NCBI GenBank assembly: GCA_937957685.1
Contig: CALGAO010000049.1
Coordinates: 4,662 to 68,661 of the forward strand
From: an uncultured Paenibacillaceae bacterium
GTDB lineage: Bacteria > Bacillota > Bacilli > Paenibacillales > DA-C8
DNA length: 64,000 nucleotides
Direction of reading: 5' to 3'
The notes under the pieces are model-generated. The model was given only the letters and a program-made list of their open reading frames with translations. It was not told the origin of the DNA and did no database searches. Each line of letters opens with the position of its first letter. The stretch's first letter is position 1. A program made the translations under genes and the position numbers. This document shows positions 8,122-15,833 of the stretch, piece by piece.

Positions 8122-9588
8122 TCACCTTCTCGTCACCAGCTGGATCATGCTGTAGATCGCCCACAACGCGGTGGACGCCATCATCGCGATCAGCCCGACC
8201 GCCAGATCATACGGATATCCGTAGAAGCCGATCTGGGTTGGATGCACCGCGATGAGCAGATAGGCGATCGGCAGACTGATGATCAAGCAGACGACCGCCC
8301 GGCAGACGATCAGCCCGCCTGACCGCCGCCTCGCACGTCTCGGCGACAGGATCGCGCGCACCAGCCCGAGCACCAGCAGCAAGCCGATGGCGGCAAATCC
8401 CAGGGACACCCATCCGACCAGCTTCCAGAACGTAATGCCTACCTGGATATCCTCAGGCGTCTCGCCCAACAGCATGCGCGCGATGTTCATGGCCAGCGGA
8501 GGTCCCAGTTCCGGGATCGACTCGCCGATCAGGAGCGAGATGCCCAGCTTCCGTTCCGGCAGCAGCACGATCATCGCACCCGAGCCGATCCCGTCACCAG
8601 CCTTGTAGAGCACGCGCTCGGACCCGAGCAGCCCTTCCTCGAAGCCGCTGACCGCATAGCGGAAGCCTTCATCCGCCTCCACCTCGCCCTTGTGCGACAT
8701 CGCCAACGTCTCCTGAGCGAGCAGCGGATATTCGCCGTCTCCGAGCATCGCCGCCAGGTAGTTGGACAGATCGAGCACATTGGAGCAGATGCCGCCTTCC
8801 GGATTCTGCCCTTCGCCGAACACCTCCAGATTGCTCGCCGACGGACGCTTCCAGCCGAACATCCAGTGGTACTCCGTGGCGGCAAGCTCCGGATAAGCGT
8901 CGGGATCAAACGAAGTCCTGTCCATATGCAGAGGTTCAAAGATCGCATGCTCCATATATTGCTCGTAATCCATACCGGTGACCTTCTCTATCACCAGGCC
9001 GAGAACATTGTAGCAGCTGTTGCAGTATGCGCCCTTGCTGCCTGGCTCGTCGGTCATCGATACCGTGGCCAGCGCCCTGACCGTGCGCTCCAGGGAATTC
9101 CGGTTCTCACGCTCGTTCTGGAACACCGACCCGTCCGCCTCGAAGCGATGGATGCCAGCAGCATGCGTGAGCAGATGACGAATCGTCACCCTCGCCGAAC
9201 GTTCCTGATCCTGATAGGTGAACCATGGGATGTAGGCTTGCACCGGCGCATCCAGCTCGATGAGCCCTTGCTCATACAGCTTCAGAACAGCCGTTGCCGT
9301 CAGGGACTTGGTAACGGAGGCAACCGCGTACACCGTCTCCGGCGTGACCGGCACACCGCTGTCCCGATCGGCCACGCCGATTCCCCTGGCATCGACGACT
9401 TCACCTTCATGTACGATGGCGTACGATCCACCCACCACGTTATTGATCGCAAGTTGTCTGGTCACATATTGATAGATTCGATCCAGCTTGTCCTGTCCCA
9501 ATTCCCCCTGCGCCGCCAGGCTGTTCAGAGGCCATAGGCCAGCGAGCATCAGGATGGTCAAGCCGATCTGCAGCAGTTTCCTTATCAT
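8122..9588 (-). CDS. Serine hydrolase, beta-lactamase/S12 family, with C-terminal membrane segments
   Basis: A penicillin-binding-protein-like hydrolase (D-alanyl peptidase, esterase or peptide hydrolase group) facing outward. The N-terminal signal peptide ends near LAAQG (residue 27). The catalytic SxxK is Ser91-Val-Thr-Lys94 and the second motif is Tyr188-Cys-Asn190. The third may be KAG in LYKAGDGIGSGA. After the hydrolase domain come about three hydrophobic helices (from about residue 395 to the end), giving membrane anchoring. Genes of this layout often neighbour two-component systems or export pumps in bacilli. Here a 42-aa membrane peptide lies 32 bp upstream, so the pair is probably cotranscribed. 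Exact substrate unknown. Confidence 0.87.
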   Translation of the reverse strand: MIRKLLQIGLTILMLAGLWPLNSLAAQGELGQDKLDRIYQYVTRQLAINNVVGGSYAIVHEGEVVDARGIGVADRDSGVPVTPETVYAVASVTKSLTATAVLKLYEQGLIELDAPVQAYIPWFTYQDQERSARVTIRHLLTHAAGIHRFEADGSVFQNERENRNSLERTVRALATVSMTDEPGSKGAYCNSCYNVLGLVIEKVTGMDYEQYMEHAIFEPLHMDRTSFDPDAYPELAATEYHWMFGWKRPSASNLEVFGEGQNPEGGICSNVLDLSNYLAAMLGDGEYPLLAQETLAMSHKGEVEADEGFRYAVSGFEEGLLGSERVLYKAGDGIGSGAMIVLLPERKLGISLLIGESIPELGPPLAMNIARMLLGETPEDIQVGITFWKLVGWVSLGFAAIGLLLVLGLVRAILSPRRARRRSGGLIVCRAVVCLIISLPIAYLLIAVHPTQIGFYGYPYDLAVGLIAMMASTALWAIYSMIQLVTRR

Positions 9589-9620
9589 ATCGTGATTCCC
9601 CCCTCACTGGTTCCATCCGT

Positions 9621-9749
9621 CTATGCGCGCGCCTCTTCATCGGTTGATTCGGAGTAAACCCCGGGAATATCCGTGTATCCGAACCCGAGCAACGATGCGA
9701 CAACGGCAAATACCACGGCTTTGATCCAGACAGCCACTTTCCTGATCAT
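9621..9749 (-). CDS. Small membrane or secreted peptide, 42 aa
   Basis: A short frame with a good ribosome-binding site (AAGGAG, 9 nt before the ATG) between a two-component system and the S12 hydrolase. The peptide begins MIRKVAVWIK, has a hydrophobic stretch at about residues 11-24 and ends in an acidic tail (GVYSESTDEEARA). The build (basic N-terminus, one hydrophobic segment, short polar tail) suits a single-span membrane peptide or an exported prepeptide. No cysteine is present, so it is not a classical AgrD-type thiolactone precursor. It is not recognised as a named family. Position and spacing suggest coexpression with the hydrolase, which might process or sense it; that is inference. 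Confidence 0.55.
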   Translation of the reverse strand: MIRKVAVWIKAVVFAVVASLLGFGYTDIPGVYSESTDEEARA

Positions 9750-9843
9750 GGTTATCCACTCCTTGACCATTCGGCTCATTCGCTTGAGCCATCATCTGAT
9801 GACCTAATCGTACAGAATGGCTGTCACAGGCGAATAGTGAAGG

Positions 9844-9876
9844 TTGTCATAACGTTGTCATAAGCATGTCATATGA
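9844..9876. promoter_or_regulatory. Three tandem 11-bp direct repeats upstream of the small peptide/S12 hydrolase genes
   Basis: TTGTCATAACG, TTGTCATAAGC and ATGTCATATGA follow one another without gaps, with a partial CTGTCACAG further down at 9821. One-turn spacing of TGTCAT elements upstream of a likely -10 (TACGAT on the minus strand near 9810) fits a binding site for an activator that stacks on one DNA face. The adjacent two-component regulator is a candidate. Confidence 0.5.
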
Positions 9877-9880
9877 GGAC

Positions 9881-9910
9881 AAAAAAAGCACCGGATCTCT
9901 CCGGAGCTTG
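9881..9910 (-). terminator. Rho-independent terminator of the LuxR-type two-component operon
   Basis: On the minus strand AGC-TCCGGA/TCCGG-GCT form a stem with one unpaired base and a four-base loop, directly followed by TTTTTTT. It lies 35 bp after the response-regulator stop. Confidence 0.8.
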
Positions 9911-9944
9911 ATCAAACTCGCCTGATTCCCTTATCGGACCGCCC

Positions 9945-10586
9945 TCACAGCATCCCTTTCGCCTTCTTCACCGCTTCCATCCGGCTGTGCACGTTCAGCT
10001 TGCTGTAGATGCCGGATATGTAGTTGCGGACCGTTCCATCGGACAGGAACAACCGCTCGGCGATCTGGCTGTTGGTCAAGCCGTCGGCCAGACACTTCAG
10101 GACGTCCAGCTCCCTCTCCGACAGCTCGTCCAGCTCGCTCGCCTGCGGCTGCGGCGCCGAAGTTCCGAGCGGCTTCGAGAACAGCAGCCTGGCGACTTCC
10201 TGGGAGATCATCGTCTCGCCTCGGCTGACGAGGCGAATGGCGGCGGCCAGATCCATCGGATCGATGGCCTTCAGGATATATCCTTCAGCCCCGGCATCGA
10301 GCGCACCGATGGCGGATTCCCGCGTCTGCATGGTGGTCAGCATGATGATCTTGACGGACGGCCATTTCTCCTTGGCGATCCTCGTCGCCTCCAACCCGTC
10401 CATCACGGGCATATTCACATCCATCAGCACGATATCCGGCAGGAGCTGCTCGATCTGCTGCAAGGCCTCCTGCCCATTCAACGCCGAACCGACAACCTCG
10501 ATATCCTCCGTCGCATTCAGAATGATCTTCAGGCTGTTCAGGATCAGCAGCTGGTCTTCCACGATGATGACGTTGATCGATTTCAT
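9945..10586 (-). CDS. NarL/LuxR-family response regulator
   Basis: A 213-residue cytosolic two-domain regulator. The receiver domain (1-120) has phospho-acceptor Asp56 in DIVLMDVNMPVMDG, the acidic pocket VEDQ and a Lys in YILKAI. The LuxR-type winged helix-turn-helix (about 145-213) contains LSERELDVLKCLADGLTNSQ and SDGTVRNYISGIYSKLNV. It is translated right after its kinase (4-bp gap), so the two form one operon, closed by the terminator at 9881-9910. Likely targets nearby are the small peptide and S12 hydrolase, whose promoter region carries tandem repeats; this is inference from position. Confidence 0.93.
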   Translation of the reverse strand: MKSINVIIVEDQLLILNSLKIILNATEDIEVVGSALNGQEALQQIEQLLPDIVLMDVNMPVMDGLEATRIAKEKWPSVKIIMLTTMQTRESAIGALDAGAEGYILKAIDPMDLAAAIRLVSRGETMISQEVARLLFSKPLGTSAPQPQASELDELSERELDVLKCLADGLTNSQIAERLFLSDGTVRNYISGIYSKLNVHSRMEAVKKAKGML

Positions 10587-10590
10587 GTTC

Positions 10591-11859
10591 TCAACCCGCT
10601 TTCAGAGGTATGGTGCAAGTCACGCTGGTTCCCTGATTGACTTGCGAGCGGATCTCCAGCGTGCCGTTCAGACTGGCGACCCGGTTGTTCATGGCATTCA
10701 GGCCGAAGCCCGTTTCGATATGATCCTGACCGATGCCGTTGTCAACGACGGTCATGGCGATCTGCCCCGGCGCATAGGACAGCTTCACCGCGATCTCCGT
10801 CGCATGGCCGTGGCGTTTCGCATTGGTCAGCGCCTCCTGCAGGCAGCGAATCAACGTGACCCGGACCGCTTCCGAAGCGGACAGCCTGTCCGGCTCCTCG
10901 CCGCTTACTTCCACGATCACGCGGGTTCCGGTGTGCACGCCGAAGTCATCGGAGATCTTCGCCAGGCTCTTGCTCAGGGAGCGCTCATCCTCATAGACGG
11001 CCATCTGGTGGATGTTCCTGCGGACGTCGTTGAAGCCCGTGCGCGCGTAATCGATCAGCTGCTTCAGGCTGTCCCTGGCTGCCGCCGGAGACGCATCCAT
11101 CTGATAATAAACGGCCTCCATCCCCTGGATGGTTGAGGTGAACGTATGCCCGACGGTATCATGCAGCTCTCTGGCGATGCGATTTCTCTCCTCGACGATC
11201 GCAAGCTCTTCGATCTGCCTGGCATACAGCTCAAGGGTCTGATTCTGATCCTTGATGATCTGCATCATCGTCCTCATCTTCAGATGCGTGTTGATCATGA
11301 TGCGGAAGCAGATGCCGATGATGAACATGATCGAATTGTCCAGCCATTCGTTGGCGATCGCCTCGATGGGATAATCATAGAGCACGCCCGCCAGCCCCGG
11401 GATGAGGAGGACGGTCGGCACATAGAACCAGGCATAACGCTTGCGAAAGGTGAAATAGCCGATCGTGAATACCGGCAGATTGTACAGGTCAAATGCGGAT
11501 GGCTCACCGGCCAGGAACAGGATCAACGGGGCGATCAGGACGAGCTCGATAAGCGGACTGTACGGCTTCAGCTTCCTGGAGAAATAGCAAAGAAGCGGGA
11601 TCAGGAAACAGGCGGTGATCCAACCGGCGACCAGCCCGATGGCGCCGGTGGTGATGATGGGATGTGAGGTGGGGAGGATCCGCTCCGGATTGGCGATCAG
11701 ATCCCTTAACGCCAATACCAGCCAGGAGGTGCGCACGGCTGCATAGACGATATCAAACCAATGCAGGTTTCCCTTGGCCATACTTTGCTTCCATGCTGTC
11801 AGTTTCAAATGCCATGCCACCTTTTGCGCATACACCAGGTATGTAGAAGTATGATTCAA
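10591..11859 (-). CDS. Membrane sensor histidine kinase, HisKA_3 (DesK/NarX) type
   Basis: Partner of the LuxR-type regulator. The N-terminal half holds about five or six membrane helices between residues 35 and 195 with short loops, so the signal is probably sensed in or near the membrane. A linker helix leads to the dimerisation box ERNRIARELHDTVGHTF with the phosphorylated His, then the ATPase domain with ALTNAKRHGHA (N box) and VVDNGIGQ (G1 box). As called, the start is TTG at 11859 without a good ribosome-binding site, so the true N-terminus could lie slightly downstream (for example the Met of MAKGNLHWFD). Signal unknown. Confidence 0.9.
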   Translation of the reverse strand: MNHTSTYLVYAQKVAWHLKLTAWKQSMAKGNLHWFDIVYAAVRTSWLVLALRDLIANPERILPTSHPIITTGAIGLVAGWITACFLIPLLCYFSRKLKPYSPLIELVLIAPLILFLAGEPSAFDLYNLPVFTIGYFTFRKRYAWFYVPTVLLIPGLAGVLYDYPIEAIANEWLDNSIMFIIGICFRIMINTHLKMRTMMQIIKDQNQTLELYARQIEELAIVEERNRIARELHDTVGHTFTSTIQGMEAVYYQMDASPAAARDSLKQLIDYARTGFNDVRRNIHQMAVYEDERSLSKSLAKISDDFGVHTGTRVIVEVSGEEPDRLSASEAVRVTLIRCLQEALTNAKRHGHATEIAVKLSYAPGQIAMTVVDNGIGQDHIETGFGLNAMNNRVASLNGTLEIRSQVNQGTSVTCTIPLKAG

Positions 11860-11978
11860 GCATATAATCGTAAATTCGCTTCTCTCCCCGGAGTTGTCAA
11901 GCTTCCGTGACGCTGAATCTGCATCATGGTATGCTTGATAGACAGATGACCACTTCGAGGGCAGGAGGGTATCCGAAG

Positions 11979-13037
11979 ATGAAAGAGATCACGGAGATCA
12001 AAAAGGCGGTCAGCCGGCTGGACAACGAAACAGTCAGATCCTGTCTGCAACTGGCTCTGATCCAGATCGGAAGACTGAAGCAAACGCCGGATGCGGCAAG
12101 CGATCCGATCGACAGGCTGATCGAGCTATATGATGAGTTGGTGCCTCAGCCGGACCCGCGATCGACCTGGAGCCCCGCTCCGGGTTGCACCCACGTGCAT
12201 ATCGCGATCGGGGATTCCTTCGCCGGCAGCATGAGGCTGGCCCTGACAGAGCTTGGTCTGGCGGATAGGCACAAGCTCATCATACTCGCGGACAATTACG
12301 CCATCGGCCCGCTCGGCGGACTCGACTCTCCCGAGGGTCGCGAGGCGCGGTGGAAGTGGTTCCGGCAGAACATCGTGGAGGCCGTTGATCTCATCTATAC
12401 GGATGTGGAGGAGGAGCACAGCCGGACACGGAGCCAGCTGGAGCAGATTCCGGAGCAGGCGGAGATCATCGTCTGGACAAGCCGCAGCGTGCGGGAGCAG
12501 GCGGGGATGCGTTATGCGATGCATCTGCTGCGCCATCTGCCGAATCCGATTCGCGTCTGCGACGCCGCCGCCATCTGCGAGGAGCTGTTTAACCGACCGG
12601 ACGCTCATATCGAGTACCTGCGCTCCGGGGAGATCCCGCACAGCAAGCTGAAGCAGGCGATCCTGAGGATGGATGGCGCCGCGCGCCGGCTGTCGAAGGG
12701 GGACATCGCACGCCTGGCCGGAGAATGGCATGCGCTATCGGAGCAAGGCGGAGTCCTGCGCATCTGGCGGGATGGCGCGATCGTCGAAGTGCCCGCCGAT
12801 TATTATGACGCATTTCTGCTGGACACCCTGGACGAGGTGAATCCGCCCGCAAGCGACGGCACGTACCGGTTCATCATGTCCGCCCGCCTGATCGGACAGG
12901 CGTTGGGGGAATGTGAGCAGGATATCGGATATGAATATTTGGAACACAGGGTGCGGGAGCTCATCTACCAGGGGGTGTTGGAGATCCGAGGCATCCCGGT
13001 CGGCATGAGATATTACGGCATCAGGAGGAAGAAGTGA
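11979..13037 (+). CDS. DUF1835 domain protein (paralogue 1)
   Basis: A 352-residue protein of the DUF1835/DUF3658 group common in bacilli; biochemical role unknown. The N-terminal helical segment (MKEITEIKKAVSRLD) leads to the conserved core CTHVHIAIGDSFAGSMR, DNYAIGPLGGLDSPEGR and AEIIVWTSRSVREQAGMRY. The C-terminal region ends in a winged-helix-like segment (LIYQGVLEIRGIPVGMRYYGIRRKK). The start is set by AGGAGGG 9 nt upstream and by alignment with the paralogue at 55419, which begins MNEIMDIKKA. It is followed 127 bp later by the type I restriction operon in the same direction, with no obvious terminator between. Confidence 0.85.
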   Translation: MKEITEIKKAVSRLDNETVRSCLQLALIQIGRLKQTPDAASDPIDRLIELYDELVPQPDPRSTWSPAPGCTHVHIAIGDSFAGSMRLALTELGLADRHKLIILADNYAIGPLGGLDSPEGREARWKWFRQNIVEAVDLIYTDVEEEHSRTRSQLEQIPEQAEIIVWTSRSVREQAGMRYAMHLLRHLPNPIRVCDAAAICEELFNRPDAHIEYLRSGEIPHSKLKQAILRMDGAARRLSKGDIARLAGEWHALSEQGGVLRIWRDGAIVEVPADYYDAFLLDTLDEVNPPASDGTYRFIMSARLIGQALGECEQDIGYEYLEHRVRELIYQGVLEIRGIPVGMRYYGIRRKK

Positions 13038-13164
13038 CAAGTTGCTGTAGAATAATATCGATTTTTTGCGGTTTTTCCGAAATGATGTCAACTTCAGGAT
13101 AGGTTAGAAGAACTATTCATGCTATTATTGATTGTAGAGATTACATGGTGAGGTTGATTCATCT

Positions 13165-14634
13165 ATGTTAACAGGCGAGATTCGCAACAAGGTAGATAAA
13201 ATTTGGACAGATCTCTGGGCAGGTGGCATTTCCAATCCGATTACGGTCATCGAGCAGTTGACCTATCTGATGTTCATCCGTTCCCTGGATGAGAAGGAAT
13301 TGGAGAACGAGCAACTTGAAGCGTTAACAGGCGAATCGGTGCCCAAAATTTTCCCGCAAACTCCTGAAGGCCAGTCGATGCGCTGGAGTCAGTTCAAGAC
13401 GAAGGACCCGCGTGAGATTTTCGATATTGTTAGTCTGAAAGTGTTCCCCTTCATCAAATCGCTCGGTGGCGACCAGGCGACAGCATTTTCCCGCTATATG
13501 CAGGATGCGATCTTCCTGATCCCTACTCCACAGGTACTTCAGAAGATCATCACGGGCCTGGACGAGCTGTATGAACATGACATCCAGGATCTCGATATGC
13601 AGGGAGATCTGTACGAATACATGCTGAGCAAGCTGTCTACAGCGGGCCAGAACGGACAATTCCGCACGCCGAAGCATATCCGCGATCTGATGGTTCGCTT
13701 GCTCAATCCTACACCCGACGATCGTATATGTGACCCTGCGTGTGGCACAGCGGGCTTCCTGGTGTCGTCTGCCGAATATATCCGTGAGAAATATGGCGAT
13801 TCGATGACGCCAGAACAATGGGACCATTTTACTTCTACTTTGATGACCGGGTTTGACACCGATCGGACGATGCTTCGTCTGTCGGCGATGAACCTGATGC
13901 TGCACTCCATCACGAGCCCGAAGATCGAATATCTGGACAGCGTATCCAAGGAAAACAACCATTCCTCGGAATTCAGCATCATCCTCGCCAATCCGCCGTT
14001 TACGGGTACGGTTGACGCCGAGAGCATTCATGACAATCTGAAGGCTGTCTGCGATACCAAGAAGACGGAACTGCTCTTTGTCGCGTTGTTCCTTCGCATG
14101 CTTCGCAAAGGCGGACGTTGTGCAGCGATCGTTCCGGACGGAGTCCTGTTCGGCACGACGAAGGCACACAAGTCACTTCGCAAGGAATTGGTCGAAAACC
14201 ACAAGCTGGAGGCCGTAATCTCCATGCCGAGCGGCGTATTTAAGCCATATGCTGGCGTGAGTACGGCGATCTTGGTCTTTACGAAGACAGATGCTGGCGG
14301 TACGGACCAGGTGTGGTTCTATGATATGAAGGCTGACGGTTACTCCCTTGACGACAGACGAAATCCAATCGACGCTAACGACATTCCAGATATTCTGGCA
14401 CGTTTCCACAACCTCGAGGCCGAGAAAGACCGCAAACGTACGGAGCAAAGCTTCTTCGTCGACAAAGCATCGATCGTGGAGAACGGCTATGATCTGTCCA
14501 TTAACCGATATAAAGAGATCGTATACGAGAAGGTTGAGTACGATCCTCCTTCTGTGATCCTGGACCGACTGGACAAGCTCAACGCTGAGATCGCTTCGAA
14601 GATGCAGGAACTGAGGGGGATGCTCAGTGAGTAA
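13165..14634 (+). CDS. hsdM: Type I restriction-modification system, methyltransferase subunit HsdM
   Basis: Adenine-N6 DNA methyltransferase subunit that, with HsdS, modifies the host recognition sequence and supplies the core of the restriction complex. The 489 residues have the N-terminal helical domain (1-150), SAM-binding motif I DPACGTAGF (190-198) and catalytic NPPF (276-279). A C-terminal tail follows (EYDPPSVILDRLDKLNAEIASKMQEL). It overlaps hsdS by 8 bp, indicating coupled translation. GC content is lower than in the flanking metabolic genes, consistent with horizontal transfer. A second hsdM with nearly the same N-terminal protein sequence starts at 63578. Confidence 0.96.
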   Translation: MLTGEIRNKVDKIWTDLWAGGISNPITVIEQLTYLMFIRSLDEKELENEQLEALTGESVPKIFPQTPEGQSMRWSQFKTKDPREIFDIVSLKVFPFIKSLGGDQATAFSRYMQDAIFLIPTPQVLQKIITGLDELYEHDIQDLDMQGDLYEYMLSKLSTAGQNGQFRTPKHIRDLMVRLLNPTPDDRICDPACGTAGFLVSSAEYIREKYGDSMTPEQWDHFTSTLMTGFDTDRTMLRLSAMNLMLHSITSPKIEYLDSVSKENNHSSEFSIILANPPFTGTVDAESIHDNLKAVCDTKKTELLFVALFLRMLRKGGRCAAIVPDGVLFGTTKAHKSLRKELVENHKLEAVISMPSGVFKPYAGVSTAILVFTKTDAGGTDQVWFYDMKADGYSLDDRRNPIDANDIPDILARFHNLEAEKDRKRTEQSFFVDKASIVENGYDLSINRYKEIVYEKVEYDPPSVILDRLDKLNAEIASKMQELRGMLSE

Positions 14635-15787
14635 GTGGAAGAAGGTACGGTTAGGTGATCTGGGAAATTTTAGGACTGGCGGTACGCCTTCGAGGAGTAA
14701 ACCCGAGTTCTTTCAAGGGGACATTCCATGGATTACAACTGTTGCATTAGGCAAAAAAATGATTGATGAAAGTGACGCAGTAGAGTTTATCAGCGATGAA
14801 GCACTTAAAAAAAGTTCAACAAAGTTAATTAAACCAAACTCAGTAATGATTGGTATACGGGTAGGCGTAGGTAAGACAGCAATAAATAAGGTAGCTATGG
14901 CTACTAATCAAGACATCATTTCTATTGAGGATATTGAGGAAAGTATACTACATAAACCTTATCTAATATCTTTTATTTCTAGCCGTTCTAATCTCATAAA
15001 TTCATTAAAACGAGGAGCTACTATTCAAGGAATAAGTTCTAGTGTCCTTAAGGACTTATTAATTCCCCTCCCTCCCCTGGACATCCAAAAGCAAATTGCA
15101 CATGAACTCGACACTGTTTCCGAGTTATTAGCACTTCGCAAGCAACAACTTGAGGAACTGGATCAACTTATCAAGTCGGTGTTTTATGAGATGTTTGGGG
15201 ATCCTGTGACGAATGAGAGAGGGTGGGAGGTAAAGCCATTCGATCAGATAGGTACATTAAACAGTGGTGGCACACCACCGCGAAGCAATAGCTCATTCTT
15301 TAATGGGGATATAAATTGGTTTTCTGCTGGCGAGCTAAATTCTAGGTATCTACATGAATCAAAAGAGAAGATTACCATATCAGCACTATCTTCCAGTTCA
15401 GCAAAACTATTCGACGAAAATAGTATGCTTATTGGAATGTACGATACTGCTGCATTTAAATTAGGCATCTTGACCAGCAAATCTTCATCTAATCAAGCAT
15501 GTGCAAATATAGCTGTTAATAAGAATCTCGTTAACATTGAATGGCTATATGATTGTTGTAAATTAATGAGAGATTTTTTTCTCTCGAACAGAAGAGGCGT
15601 TCGTCAGAAAAATTTGACACTGGGTATGATAAGATCTTTTGAGATTCCAGTACCTCCATTGCCGATACAAGACAAATTCGCCGATATCGTCACCCAGATC
15701 GAATCCCAAAAAGCTCTCATCAAAAAAGCCATCAACGAGACGCAACTCCTGTTCGACAGCCTCATGAGCAAATACTTCGATGACTAA
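14627..15787 (+). CDS. hsdS: Type I restriction-modification system, specificity subunit HsdS
   Basis: DNA-recognition subunit defining the two half-sites of the type I target. Its 386 residues show two target-recognition domains, each opening in the same way (LGNFRTGGTPSRSKPEFFQG near residue 11; IGTLNSGGTPPRSNSSFFNG near 206). Each is followed by a conserved coiled spacer (PLPPLDIQKQIAHELDTV; PVPPLPIQDKFADIVTQIE). The GTG start lies inside the hsdM end, after GAGGGGG. It is strikingly AT-rich relative to hsdM and hsdR, as is usual for specificity subunits that exchange by recombination. The recognised sequence cannot be predicted. Confidence 0.95.
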   Translation: MSKWKKVRLGDLGNFRTGGTPSRSKPEFFQGDIPWITTVALGKKMIDESDAVEFISDEALKKSSTKLIKPNSVMIGIRVGVGKTAINKVAMATNQDIISIEDIEESILHKPYLISFISSRSNLINSLKRGATIQGISSSVLKDLLIPLPPLDIQKQIAHELDTVSELLALRKQQLEELDQLIKSVFYEMFGDPVTNERGWEVKPFDQIGTLNSGGTPPRSNSSFFNGDINWFSAGELNSRYLHESKEKITISALSSSSAKLFDENSMLIGMYDTAAFKLGILTSKSSSNQACANIAVNKNLVNIEWLYDCCKLMRDFFLSNRRGVRQKNLTLGMIRSFEIPVPPLPIQDKFADIVTQIESQKALIKKAINETQLLFDSLMSKYFDD

Positions 15788-15833
15788 CGTATAGGCTTAC
15801 ACCCTATCTACCAAATATTCGAGGTGAACAAGT

